A DNA stretch of 37,414 nucleotides, taken from assembly GCA_903889655.1 (NCBI GenBank), contig CAISYL010000041.1, positions 1 through 37,414 on the forward strand, written 5' to 3'. The notes below the pieces were generated by a model. It worked only from the letters and a program-made list of their open reading frames with translations. It was not told where the DNA came from and did no database searches. This stretch comes from an uncultured Alphaproteobacteria bacterium. Its GTDB lineage: Bacteria; Pseudomonadota; Alphaproteobacteria; Parvibaculales; Parvibaculaceae. Made by a program: the position numbers and the translations under genes. Each line of letters opens with the position of its first letter. Within the stretch, counting starts at the first letter, position 1. This document shows positions 17,211 through 25,656 of this stretch, piece after piece.

Positions 17211-18101
17211 ATGGCTCCCAAGGCCCCCAGAAAACTGCGGAAGGTCGTCTTTCCGGTCGCCGGGCTCGGCACGCGATTTCTGCCCGCGACGAAAGTCATC
17301 CCAAAGGAAATGCTTCCCGTCGTCGACAAGCCGGTCATCCAGTATGCGGTCGAAGAAGCGATCGAAGCCGGCATCGAGCATTTCATCTTCGTGACCGGCC
17401 GCGGCAAGGGCGCGATCGAGGATCACTTCGACCTCGCCTACGAACTCGAAGCGACGCTCAAGGCGCGCGGCAAGACGGCCGAATTCGAGATGCTGAAAAC
17501 GGACCGCCCGGCGGCCGGCACCGCGAGTTTCGTGCGCCAGCAGGAACCGCTCGGGCTCGGGCATGCGGTCTGGTGCGCGCGCGACATCGTCGGCGACGAA
17601 CCCTTCGCCCTGGCGCTGCCCGACATGCTGATCCACGGCAAGCCCGGCTGCTTCGCGCAGATGGTCGAGGCTTATGAAAAACATGGCGGGAATATCGTTG
17701 CGGTCGAGGAAGTGCCGCATGAGCATGTGAACCGCTACGGTGTGGTCGCGCTCGGCGAGAGCTATAACGAGGCTACGCATCGCATCACCGGCATGGTCGA
17801 GAAACCGAAGGTCGAGGACGCCCCGTCGGACCTCATCATCTCGGGACGCTATATCCTGCAGCCGGAAATCTTTGCGAAGCTCGCGCTGCAAAAGCCGGGC
17901 GCCGGCGGCGAGATTCAGCTGACCGACAGCATGATTGCGCTCTGCGCGGAACAGGATTTCTTCGCCTATCGCTTCGCCGGAACGACATACGATTGCGGCG
18001 ACAAGATCGGCTACCTCACCGCCAATGTCGTCCTCGCGCTCGACCGTCCGGATATCGAGCCGAAATTCCGCCCCATCCTCGAAAAGCTCGCCAAGCGGTA
18101 A
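17211..18101 (+). CDS. galU: UTP-glucose-1-phosphate uridylyltransferase
   Basis: 296 aa, the usual length for bacterial GalU. It starts at ATG 17211 with AGGA (17196 region) upstream. The N-terminal nucleotide-binding motif is VAGLGTRFLPATKVIPKEML followed by PVVDKPVIQYAVEEAIEAG. Other family marks are FVTGRGKGAIEDHFD, EPLGLGHAVWCA, LALPDMLIH, GRYILQPEIF, GGEIQLTDSM and CGDKIGYL. It makes UDP-glucose from UTP and glucose-1-phosphate in the cytoplasm. UDP-glucose feeds Ugd (next gene, 24 bp downstream), GalE (24636-25622) and the WcaJ-type enzyme (25657-27177). No feature is atypical. Confidence 0.97.
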   Translation: MAPKAPRKLRKVVFPVAGLGTRFLPATKVIPKEMLPVVDKPVIQYAVEEAIEAGIEHFIFVTGRGKGAIEDHFDLAYELEATLKARGKTAEFEMLKTDRPAAGTASFVRQQEPLGLGHAVWCARDIVGDEPFALALPDMLIHGKPGCFAQMVEAYEKHGGNIVAVEEVPHEHVNRYGVVALGESYNEATHRITGMVEKPKVEDAPSDLIISGRYILQPEIFAKLALQKPGAGGEIQLTDSMIALCAEQDFFAYRFAGTTYDCGDKIGYLTANVVLALDRPDIEPKFRPILEKLAKR

Positions 18102-18125
18102 TCCGCCCGTCCAAAGAGGCTCGAC

Positions 18126-19448
18126 ATGAAAGTTGCGATGATCGGGACAGGCTATGTCGGCCTCGTCACCGGCACTTGCTTTGCTGACCTGGGACACGAC
18201 GTCGTCTGCGTCGACAAGGATGCGGGCAAGGTCGAACGGCTGAAGAAGGGCGAGATTCCGATTTTCGAGCCGGGCCTCGAGGACATGGTCGAGCGCAATG
18301 TCGAGGCGGGCCGCCTGACCTTCACGACCTCCTATGCCGAAGCCGTGCCGGGGCGCGACGCGGTCTTCATCGCCGTCGGCACGCCGACCAAGGAAACCGA
18401 CGGCAGCGCCGATCTCAGCGCCGTCTATGCAGTCGCGCGCGAACTGGCGCGGCACATGACCGGCTACACGGTCGTCGTCGACAAGTCGACGGTGCCCGTC
18501 GGCACGGGCGACGAGGTTCAGGCGATCATCGCCAAGGAAAATCCGGCAGTGAAATTCGATGTCGCCTCGAACCCCGAATTCCTGCGCGAAGGCTCCGCCA
18601 TCGACGATTTCATGCAACCAGACCGCATCGTGATCGGCGTCGACGCCGAACGGCCGCGTGCGGTGATGCAGGCGCTCTACCGCCCGCTCACCATGCATGA
18701 AGTGCCGACGATCTATACGAGCCGGGCGACTGCCGAACTCACCAAATATGCGGCAAACGCGTTTCTGGCGACCAAGGTTACGTTCATCAACGAGATTGCG
18801 GACATTTGCGAGCGCGTCGGCGCCGATGTGCAGGACGTCTCCCGCGGCATCGGTCTCGACAGCCGTATCGGGCCGAAATTCCTGCAGGCAGGCGCCGGCT
18901 TCGGCGGTTCCTGCTTTCCGAAGGATACGCTTGCCCTCACCGAGACCGCTCGCAAGATCGGGCGACCGACGCAGATCGTCGAAGCGGTCATGGCTGCCAA
19001 TACCGAGCGCAAGCGGCGCATGGCGGAGAAGATCATCGCGGCCTGCGGCGGCAACCTTAAAGGCAAGACGCTGGCCGTGCTCGGCGTCACCTTCAAGCCC
19101 AATACCGACGACATGCGCGATGCGCCAAGCCTCGACATCATTCCGCTGCTGCAAAAGGCGGGCGCGCATATCCGCGCCTACGATCCGGAAGGCATGGAGG
19201 AGGCGCGCAAGTATCTGACCGGGCTCGACTGGACGAAGGATGCCTACAGCACCATGCCCGACGCGGACGCGCTGCTCATCCTGACGGAATGGAACGAGTT
19301 TCGCGTGCTCGACCTCGACCGGATCAAAAGCCTTCTCAAAGCGCCGCTGGTGATCGACCTCAGGAACGTCTACGCACCGGTCGAGATGGCGGCAGCCGGC
19401 TTCACCTATCATTCCGTCGGCCGCGGCGTCATTTCGCCCGGAGCCTGA
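18126..19448 (+). CDS. ugd: UDP-glucose 6-dehydrogenase
   Basis: 440 aa, starting at ATG 18126 with AGAGG upstream. The N-terminal NAD-binding domain begins MKVAMIGTGYVGLVTGTCFA. The catalytic region GAGFGGSCFPKDT places the active-site Cys at residue 263 and the conserved Lys at 266. Others are VAVGTPTKETDGSADLS (read as the GTP motif), DKSTVPVGTGDEV, SNPEFLREGSAIDDF, and the C-terminal VTFKPNTDDMRDAPS and LTEWNEF. It oxidises UDP-glucose twice to UDP-glucuronate, the donor of an acidic sugar in the polymer. It is co-directional with galU, with a 24 bp gap. Confidence 0.97.
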   Translation: MKVAMIGTGYVGLVTGTCFADLGHDVVCVDKDAGKVERLKKGEIPIFEPGLEDMVERNVEAGRLTFTTSYAEAVPGRDAVFIAVGTPTKETDGSADLSAVYAVARELARHMTGYTVVVDKSTVPVGTGDEVQAIIAKENPAVKFDVASNPEFLREGSAIDDFMQPDRIVIGVDAERPRAVMQALYRPLTMHEVPTIYTSRATAELTKYAANAFLATKVTFINEIADICERVGADVQDVSRGIGLDSRIGPKFLQAGAGFGGSCFPKDTLALTETARKIGRPTQIVEAVMAANTERKRRMAEKIIAACGGNLKGKTLAVLGVTFKPNTDDMRDAPSLDIIPLLQKAGAHIRAYDPEGMEEARKYLTGLDWTKDAYSTMPDADALLILTEWNEFRVLDLDRIKSLLKAPLVIDLRNVYAPVEMAAAGFTYHSVGRGVISPGA

Positions 19449-19487
19449 CGCTTTCACCCGATTGAGGACCGGCGCCCCGGCCTTGCG

Positions 19488-21026
19488 GTGGCAATGCCGG
19501 CGTCGACTTCGGACAGCCTCTGGTCTATCAAACTGGTGTCGCCCCGGCCGTCTGCCAGGCAGGCCGGCGAGAGTTCGACATCAGGCGGGGGCTTCCTATT
19601 GAGCGCTAGATCAACCGGCATCGCGCAGAGCTGGCTTTATGCCGGCCTGCTGATCCTCGTCGCTCTCGCCCCCTTGCCGCTTGCGAGCAACCGCCCCCTC
19701 CCTGCTGCCCTGCTGGCGCTCGGCGGCGGAACTCTCCTCATCGGCTGGGCTATCACGGTCTGGTTCGGCGCGGCCGTCGCCATTTCACCGGCGAAGATCA
19801 AGGTTTCGCTGGCCTTGTTTGCCCTGGTCTGCGCCTGGATCTGGTTTCAGTCGATGCCGTTGCCATCGACCGACAGCCCCGGCGCCGATCCCATCTGGGC
19901 CGTGGCCGGGACGACCCTCGGCCTGCCATTGCCGGCACGTATTTCCGTCAACCCCGGCGAGACGCTGTCGGGCCTGATGCGGCTCCTTTGTTACGGGGCG
20001 GTCTTCTGGCTCTCGCTTCAACTCAATGCGAATGGCGAACGCGCCAAGAGGTCCCTGCGCGCTGTGGCTTTCATCGGTTCGCTCTATGCGCTTTACGGGC
20101 TGATCGTCTTCGTGAGCGGAAACGAATGGATCCTGACCTACCGCAAATGGGCCTATATGCATTCGTTGACCAGCACCTTCGTCAACCGGAACTCGTTTGC
20201 CACCTTCACGGGGCTCTGCCTCCTCTGCACGACGTCTCTTTTCATCCATCGGATCGAGCCGATTACGGGTCTCAGCCGTCCGATGCGCCAGAAGCTCGTG
20301 ATCCTGATTGAAACATTGACCGCCGGCAGCGCCGCCTGGCTTACCGGCGCGGTTCTGCTGCAGGCCGTGGCCCTCTTCATGACGACATCGCGGGGGGGTG
20401 TCTTCTCGACGGGTGCCGGGCTTCTGACGCTCTGGCTTGCGCATACGCGAGGAAAGCTCCTCGGACGCCGGCCGCGATCGGCCGTCACCCTCAGCGTCGC
20501 TTTCGTCCTCATAGCCCTGATCGCCGGCGGCGGCACCGTGCTCGACCGCTATACCCTTGAGGGGGCGGACCTCGGAAGCCGGGAAGCGATTTATGCGTTG
20601 ACGCTCGATGCCATCGAAGTCGCACCTTGGGCCGGCACCGGCTTCGGCACCTTTCCGGATGTGATCCCGGCCTTTCAGGCGAAGACGGATTCAATCAAAC
20701 CCGTCTGGGACAAGGCGCATAACACCTATCTCGAGAACGCCCTTGAGCTTGGCGTGCCGGCGGCGGTCGCACTGAACCTCGCGATCCTGCTGCTAGCGAT
20801 ACGGGCCGCGCGGGGCATCCGCGAACGCCGGCGGGACTGGACCATTCCCGGGATCGGCGTCGCCGCCACGGTGCTGGTCGCTCTTCACTCGCTTGTCGAT
20901 TTCAGCCTGCAGATGCCGGCCGTGTCCGTTCTCTATGCCTTCATCCTCGGAACGGCCGTGGCGCAGTCCTGGAGCAGCCAGCCGCCGACCAGGGCGATGC
21001 CGTCCATAGTCCCCGGACCGTCATAG
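19488..21026 (+). CDS. O-antigen ligase/polymerase family membrane protein (Wzy_C-like)
   Basis: Up to 512 aa from GTG 19488 (ATG at 19494); the first 37 residues are Ser/Gly-rich and unlikely to be membrane, so a start near TTG 19600 is also possible. The rest has about 10-12 hydrophobic segments. The large periplasmic loop and the family motif lie near the C-terminus: DKAHNTYLENALELGVPAAV, matching the His-Asn-Thr-Tyr-Leu-Glu of Wzy_C/WaaL (PF04932). Another typical piece is SLTSTFVNRNSFATFTGLCL. It would join undecaprenyl-linked repeats or attach the glycan to an acceptor. Together with the partial gene at 1-864 it gives the locus two such enzymes. It follows ugd by 39 bp. Confidence 0.85.
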   Translation: MAMPASTSDSLWSIKLVSPRPSARQAGESSTSGGGFLLSARSTGIAQSWLYAGLLILVALAPLPLASNRPLPAALLALGGGTLLIGWAITVWFGAAVAISPAKIKVSLALFALVCAWIWFQSMPLPSTDSPGADPIWAVAGTTLGLPLPARISVNPGETLSGLMRLLCYGAVFWLSLQLNANGERAKRSLRAVAFIGSLYALYGLIVFVSGNEWILTYRKWAYMHSLTSTFVNRNSFATFTGLCLLCTTSLFIHRIEPITGLSRPMRQKLVILIETLTAGSAAWLTGAVLLQAVALFMTTSRGGVFSTGAGLLTLWLAHTRGKLLGRRPRSAVTLSVAFVLIALIAGGGTVLDRYTLEGADLGSREAIYALTLDAIEVAPWAGTGFGTFPDVIPAFQAKTDSIKPVWDKAHNTYLENALELGVPAAVALNLAILLLAIRAARGIRERRRDWTIPGIGVAATVLVALHSLVDFSLQMPAVSVLYAFILGTAVAQSWSSQPPTRAMPSIVPGPS

Positions 21027-21058
21027 ATTTCGATTTTCCGTACGACAAGGTCGGCAGA

Positions 21059-21847
21059 TCACTCGCCGGGACCGCTCCAGCCACCCTCGCCTTCACCCCA
21101 ATGGTGACAGTGATCTTCCTCGTTCTGGAAGAGATCGATGACATGGGTGATCCGCTCATCGTCGATATCCTGACGATGGTCGCCCGGCTCGAAGTCCGGC
21201 TTCTCGTTTTCGAAACCGTGACCGTAGAGCGGGAAAGACGCAACGCGCACGATGTTGCGATAGGTGCCATCCCAGGTCTTCGGGCCCTCAACGGTGCCAT
21301 CCTTCGAGATGAAGATCGCCGTACCGGGTTCGATCAGCCTGACGATCTGGCCGCTCGGCAATGTGATCTCGGACCAGCCTTCGACGAGGATGACGACGAG
21401 CTTGTCGTCCTGAACCAGAAAATCGATGATTGTGCCGCGCACGCCGATCGAGGCGACCGGCGTTTTCAATGCGTAGCTGTGCGGGTCCTGCGTACCGGAG
21501 ACGAAACGGAACACGCCCTTGCTCGCTTCGAGCACTACATCGCCTTTGCTGCGGTTCGGATCGTAGACGAATTTATCCAGCTTCACTTCGGACTTGGGCC
21601 CGACGCTCAGGCTTGTCTGGTCGAGGAAAAGCAGTTGCGCCGTGTCGCTGGCACCCGTCCTGACGATTTCATCCGTCACGAGATCGTTTCCGGCGACGAG
21701 CGCAGCCGTCTTGCCGCCGATCACGGCTTCGGCATGGGTGGCGACGGCGCCCGCAATGCCGATACGCGCATCCGCATATGCCGGCATCGTCAGCAGCTGC
21801 GCGGCCAGAATCGCGGTGGCGGAAGCCCAAATTTCAAATTTCATCAT
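21059..21847 (-). CDS. Periplasmic FecR-domain protein with acidic/His-rich tail
   Basis: 262 aa from ATG 21847 (a second ATG follows at 21844); the longer upstream frame lacks a signal peptide at its start. Residues 1-26 form a signal peptide (MMKFEIWASATAILAAQLLT, then MPAYA and DARIG). Residues about 40-150 are a FecR domain (PF04773): LVTDEIVRTGASDTAQLLFL, TSLSVGPKSEVKLDKFVYDP and TPVASIGVRGTIIDFLVQ. FecR domains in signal-peptide-bearing proteins are thought to be periplasmic binding or signalling modules. The last 45 residues are rich in Asp, Glu, His and Gly (HHWGEGEGGWSGPGE), a possible metal-binding tail. It is transcribed divergently from the TPR/barrel gene. It converges with the O-antigen ligase gene 32 bp away. 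Confidence 0.82.
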   Translation of the reverse strand: MMKFEIWASATAILAAQLLTMPAYADARIGIAGAVATHAEAVIGGKTAALVAGNDLVTDEIVRTGASDTAQLLFLDQTSLSVGPKSEVKLDKFVYDPNRSKGDVVLEASKGVFRFVSGTQDPHSYALKTPVASIGVRGTIIDFLVQDDKLVVILVEGWSEITLPSGQIVRLIEPGTAIFISKDGTVEGPKTWDGTYRNIVRVASFPLYGHGFENEKPDFEPGDHRQDIDDERITHVIDLFQNEEDHCHHWGEGEGGWSGPGE

Positions 21848-22141
21848 GCGATCGGACTTTGACGTCCGCCCCCGATCTTGATCGATATTCAGAACCGCCG
21901 CCGGCGCGTCACGCAGCCCTGCGGCGAATTTGCCCCACTGACCGCAATAATTCCTTTTCCTCGAGGTTAATACAATACGCCTTTGGTCCGGACACATACA
22001 AATTCAAAGCAGGCTCAACAATTTAGACACACTCACGAAGTGCTGGCGTCGCGAACGGCAAGTCGCCGAAAAATAGGGCAATCTTTTTCATGTATTTTCA
22101 TTCGAAAACAGATTAGAGGTCATCTCTGGGGACTTCGAACG
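21848..22141. promoter_or_regulatory. Divergent promoter region between FecR-domain and TPR/barrel genes
   Basis: About 294 bases with visibly lower GC than the surrounding genes. Promoters for both divergent genes should be here. TAATACAAT (21968-21976) and the T-rich run with CATGTATTTTC (22089-22100) resemble -10-type A/T blocks, but no clear -35/-10 pair can be fixed by eye. Neither start codon has a strong ribosome-binding site. Confidence 0.4.
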
Positions 22142-23278
22142 GTGGGGCGAAAAGTGTTCCGGGGACTGTTTTTAACGTCAGCGTCCGCGCTGATCATTGC
22201 CGCAAGCGCATGTGCCAATGCAAGGGCCGATGACCTTTCATCTGCTTACGAACTTGTGTTGAAGAATCCCGCGGATGCGGGCGCGAGCCTGGCCTATGCC
22301 AAGCTGGCGGAACAGCATGGCAAGCCACGGCTGGCACTCGCCGCTTATGAACGCATTCTTCTCAACGATCCGGAGAACGCCGAAGCCCGCATCGGTCTGC
22401 AGCGGCTGCGCCGTGTGCTGCAGCCGACATCGACGCAATTCAGGCTCGAAGTCGGAACGGCATGGGAAACCAATCCGGATAATGTTTCGAGCGGCGCGCG
22501 CAGCGAACCCAGCATCTTCGGCAATCTTGCCTTTCGCGACGAACGATCGGCTGGCACCTTCGGCTGGCGCACGACAGGCGCGGTCGGGTTCGATTTCGTC
22601 AACAACGACAGCGACATCAATTACGAATATCTCGGCATCGGAACCGGCCCCGTCATCGACGTCACGCCCGGCCTGTCCGTCAATCCGGCCATCGGCGTCG
22701 CAGCCGCGAATCTCGCCAACAAGCTCTTTTATCGCGAGGCGAATGTCAGCTCGACCTTCGAGGGCGCCTTTGCCGGTGCCTATGAAACACTCCGCATTCG
22801 CGGTGGCGTTCGCCACTACGGCCCCTATTTCACCAGCGACAGCGGCTATTATGCAGATGCGCGGGGCAAGGTATCCCTGCCGGGCCTTCTGAGCGAGCAG
22901 GACGTTCTGGTCATCGCGCCATCGCTGAAGTGGAGCGGCATCGACGGCTCGGTGACAAATATTTCGCAGGAAGAAATCCAGCCCGGGCGCTATCGCGAAT
23001 GGGGCCTCGAACTCGCCTATTATTTCCCGCTCACGGACAGCATCACGGTCGGTCCGGATATCGTGGGCTGGCAGCGCTACTATTCCGAACAGCTCGCGAG
23101 CGGAGAAAAACGCCACGACAACTATATCGCTCCTGGTGCCTCGGTCGTCTTCAAGGACCTGCTCGCGTTCCAGTCCGATCTGAAGGTCGAATATAATTAC
23201 AAGGTGAACCGGTCGAACGACGATTTCAGCGACTATCACGATCATGAGATCAGGCTGAGCGTCATTTCGAACTTCTGA
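22142..23278 (+). CDS. Exported TPR plus outer-membrane beta-barrel protein
   Basis: 378 aa from GTG 22142, chosen because a signal peptide (VGRKVFRGLFLTSASALIIA, cleaved near residue 29 at ANARA) begins there; the ribosome-binding site is weak. Residues about 35-90 are two TPR-like helical repeats (LSSAYELVLKNPADAGASLA, then YERILLNDPENAEARIGLQR). From about residue 95 the chain alternates polar and aromatic/apolar residues in a way typical of beta-barrel strands, and it ends VISNF with a terminal Phe, the outer-membrane assembly signal. The TPR-then-barrel plan resembles Slam (surface lipoprotein assembly modulator, DUF560) or exopolysaccharide secretins such as BcsC/PgaA, but I cannot assign it. 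It could export or display something together with the divergent FecR protein. Confidence 0.75.
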   Translation: MGRKVFRGLFLTSASALIIAASACANARADDLSSAYELVLKNPADAGASLAYAKLAEQHGKPRLALAAYERILLNDPENAEARIGLQRLRRVLQPTSTQFRLEVGTAWETNPDNVSSGARSEPSIFGNLAFRDERSAGTFGWRTTGAVGFDFVNNDSDINYEYLGIGTGPVIDVTPGLSVNPAIGVAAANLANKLFYREANVSSTFEGAFAGAYETLRIRGGVRHYGPYFTSDSGYYADARGKVSLPGLLSEQDVLVIAPSLKWSGIDGSVTNISQEEIQPGRYREWGLELAYYFPLTDSITVGPDIVGWQRYYSEQLASGEKRHDNYIAPGASVVFKDLLAFQSDLKVEYNYKVNRSNDDFSDYHDHEIRLSVISNF

Positions 23279-23291
23279 GCCATCGACGGTG

Positions 23292-23313
23292 GCCGCCCCG
23301 CGCCAGGGGCGGC
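23292..23313 (+). terminator. Hairpin downstream of the TPR/barrel gene
   Basis: GCCGCCCC (23292-23299) and GGGGCGGC (23306-23313) form a perfect 8-bp GC stem around a six-base loop, 13 bp after the stop codon at 23278. No T-run follows, so it may be a rho-dependent or RNA-stabilising end rather than an intrinsic terminator. It separates the barrel gene from wecE. Confidence 0.5.
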
Positions 23314-23452
23314 GGTGAGGCTTGCGACAGGACGCTGCACCGGTGTTCCGGTCGCCGGGCGTGGTGCCATCCATGTTGACCGTGATGGAACGATATGAAA
23401 CTTTCTCGCTGCTTTCGTGCTCATGACATCGAAATCAGCGGCGCATATCAAG

Positions 23453-24592
23453 ATGAAGAACATTCCCTTCAACCGCGTGCATCTGACGGGACGCGAGATC
23501 GACGCCTTCAAAATGGCGCTCGATGCCGGTCAGCTATCGGGGGGCGGGGATTTTACCCGGAAATGCCATGCCTGGCTTCGGGAGCGGACCGGCGCCACGG
23601 CGGCGCTGCTCACCCATTCCTGCACGGGCGCGCTCGAGATGGCGGCGCTTCTGGCTGAAATCGGCCCGGGCGACGAAGTGATCATGCCGTCCTATACCTT
23701 CGTCAGCACGGCCAATGCAGTCGTGCTGCGGGGGGCGGTGCCGGTTTTCGTGGATGTCCGGCCGGATACGATCAATATCGACGAGAAGGCCATCGAGGCG
23801 GCGATCACCAAGCGCACCAAAGTGATCCTGCCGGTCCATTATGCGGGCGTGTCCTGCGCCATGGACGAAATCCTGGCGCTTGCGGAAGCGCATCAGCTTA
23901 TCGTTATCGAAGATGCGGCCCAGGGCATCGGCGCGGCCTATCGGGGCAAGGCTCTCGGCGCGATCGGCCACCTCGGCGCGCTGAGCTTCCACGCCACCAA
24001 AAATATCATCTCGGGAGAAGGCGGCGCCCTCCTCGTCAATGACGAGAAGCTGGACGAGCGCGCCGAGATCATCCGGGAAAAGGGGACGGACCGCTCGCGC
24101 TTCCTGCGCGGGGAAGTCGATAAATATACCTGGCAGGATATCGGTTCTTCTTTTCTCCCGAGCGAACTCATCGCCGCCTTCCTATGGTCACAGCTACCCG
24201 AGACCGATGCGATCAACGCCAAGCGGCTGCGCATATGGGATCGCTATCACGCGGCCTTCGCGGAGCTCGAATATGCAGGGCGCGTCAAACGGCCGACGAT
24301 CCCGCAGGATTGCCAGCACAATGCCCATATCTATTACCTTCTGTTCGACAGCCTGGAAGCGCGTGAAGGCGCACGCCGGGCCCTCGGCGCGGCAGGGATT
24401 TCCGCCTCGGCACATTATGTGCCGCTTCACAGCGCGCCGGCGGGCCGGCGCTTCGGCCGTGCGCATGGGCGTTTCGATGTGACGGAAAGCGTTTCCGACG
24501 GTCTGTTGAGGCTGCCGCTCTATCCCGATCTCTCCGATGAAGATCAGGACAGGGTTATCGAAGTCCTCACCACGTTTCAGAAAGCGTCCTGA
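23453..24592 (+). CDS. wecE: dTDP-4-amino-4,6-dideoxygalactose transaminase (WecE/RffA type)
   Basis: 379 aa from ATG 23453, which aligns with the N-terminus of E. coli WecE; an ATG at 23423 would add ten residues. Neither has a clear ribosome-binding site. Similarity to WecE runs the whole length: LSGGGDFTRKCHAWL, PGDEVIMPSYTFVSTANAVV, FVDVRPDTINIDEKAIEAAI, VILPVHYAGVSCAMDEI, IVIEDAAQGIGAAY, FHATKNIISGEGGALLVND with the pyridoxal-phosphate Lys at residue 183, EIIREKGTDRSRFLRGEVDK and YTWQDIGSSFLPSELIAAFL. WecE transfers an amino group to dTDP-4-keto-6-deoxyglucose, giving the Fuc4N donor. The enzymes making that substrate (RmlA, RmlB) and an N-acetyltransferase are not in the window. The nucleotide specificity is therefore inferred only from similarity. 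Confidence 0.9.
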   Translation: MKNIPFNRVHLTGREIDAFKMALDAGQLSGGGDFTRKCHAWLRERTGATAALLTHSCTGALEMAALLAEIGPGDEVIMPSYTFVSTANAVVLRGAVPVFVDVRPDTINIDEKAIEAAITKRTKVILPVHYAGVSCAMDEILALAEAHQLIVIEDAAQGIGAAYRGKALGAIGHLGALSFHATKNIISGEGGALLVNDEKLDERAEIIREKGTDRSRFLRGEVDKYTWQDIGSSFLPSELIAAFLWSQLPETDAINAKRLRIWDRYHAAFAELEYAGRVKRPTIPQDCQHNAHIYYLLFDSLEAREGARRALGAAGISASAHYVPLHSAPAGRRFGRAHGRFDVTESVSDGLLRLPLYPDLSDEDQDRVIEVLTTFQKAS

Positions 24593-24635
24593 GGATCGGA
24601 AAGGGTCGTGGCGGCGGGTCGTTCCGTCCGCTCCG

Positions 24636-25622
24636 CTATCTGTTGCGCTCCCTGAGCTTTGTTTCCCAGGCGAGCGCATGTGCGACGATCGTGTCGAGAT
24701 CGTCATAGGCGGGGGTCCAGCCAAGCGTCGCCTTTATGCGGGCGGGATCGGAGACGATCGAGGCCGGATCTCCGGCACGACGCGGGGCTTTACGGATTTC
24801 GATGCCATGTCCGGCGGCGCGTTCGACGGAGCGCAGCACCTCGCGCACCGAGAAGCCGTGGCCATAGCCGCAATTGGCCACCATGCTGCGGCCACCCTCG
24901 CGCAAATAGACGAGCGCCGCCGTGTGCGCGGCAGCAAGATCGCTCACATGGATATAGTCCCGCACGCAGGTTCCATCCGCCGTCGGATAATCCTCGCCGA
25001 ATACCTCGATATAGGGTCGCTGGCCCAGCGCCGTCTGGCAGGCCACCTTGATGAGATGCGTCGCATTGGCCGTCGACTGGCCGACGCGGCCCTTGGGATC
25101 GCCGCCCGCGACATTGAAGTAGCGCAGCGCCACATAGGTGATGTCGTGCGCGGCGGCGGTGTCGCGCAGCATCCATTCCGTCATCAGTTTCGATGTGCCG
25201 TAAGGCGAAATCGGATTAAGAGGCACGTCCTCGTTCACCGCGCCCGTTCCGGTCATGCCGTAGACGGCCGCTGTCGAGGAGAAAATGAAATGCTTCACGC
25301 CGCCTTTCACGCAAGACTCGATCAGGCTGCGGGATTTGGCGGTATTGTTGAGATAATATTTGAGCGGGTTCGAGACCGACTCCGGAACGACGATCGAGCC
25401 GGCAAAATGGATAACCGCCTCGACGCCGCGCTCGCGGATGATCCGTCCCAGCAACGCCTCGTCGGCGATGTCGCCCACATAGAGGTTGTCCGGCACCTGG
25501 ACAGCCCAGTCGAAACCCGTCGACAGGTCGTCCAGCACGATGACCTCCTCACCCGCCGAGACAAGGTCGATCGTTGCGTGGCTGCCGATATAGCCGGCAC
25601 CGCCCGTCACCAAAACGCTCAT
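24636..25622 (-). CDS. galE: UDP-glucose 4-epimerase
   Basis: 328 aa, normal for GalE, starting at ATG 25622. Motifs: SVLVTGGAGYIGSHATIDLV (NAD loop), VLDDLSTGF, AVIHFAGSIVVPESVSNPLK, FSSTAAVYG (catalytic Ser), NPISPYGTSKLMTEWML (Tyr-xxx-Lys), LRYFNVAGGDPKGRVGQS, TCVRDYIHVSDLA and GYGHGFSVREVL. It interconverts UDP-glucose and UDP-galactose, giving a galactose donor. It lies 34 bp downstream of the WcaJ-type gene and ends the minus-strand block; wecE converges on it with a 43 bp gap that holds no obvious terminator. Confidence 0.95.
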   Translation of the reverse strand: MSVLVTGGAGYIGSHATIDLVSAGEEVIVLDDLSTGFDWAVQVPDNLYVGDIADEALLGRIIRERGVEAVIHFAGSIVVPESVSNPLKYYLNNTAKSRSLIESCVKGGVKHFIFSSTAAVYGMTGTGAVNEDVPLNPISPYGTSKLMTEWMLRDTAAAHDITYVALRYFNVAGGDPKGRVGQSTANATHLIKVACQTALGQRPYIEVFGEDYPTADGTCVRDYIHVSDLAAAHTAALVYLREGGRSMVANCGYGHGFSVREVLRSVERAAGHGIEIRKAPRRAGDPASIVSDPARIKATLGWTPAYDDLDTIVAHALAWETKLRERNR

Positions 25623-25656
25623 CAGAAAAACTCCGGGACAGGTCTCGAAACTGCGA

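Noticed and set aside
17178-19457. A 759-codon open frame on the minus strand opposite galU and ugd
   Set aside because: It is the antisense shadow of two unmistakable genes. High-GC codon bias keeps the opposite frame open, and its translation has no recognisable domain.
24593-24635. Possible bidirectional terminator between wecE and galE
   Set aside because: The 43-bp gap has no stem longer than a few mismatched pairs and no T-run.
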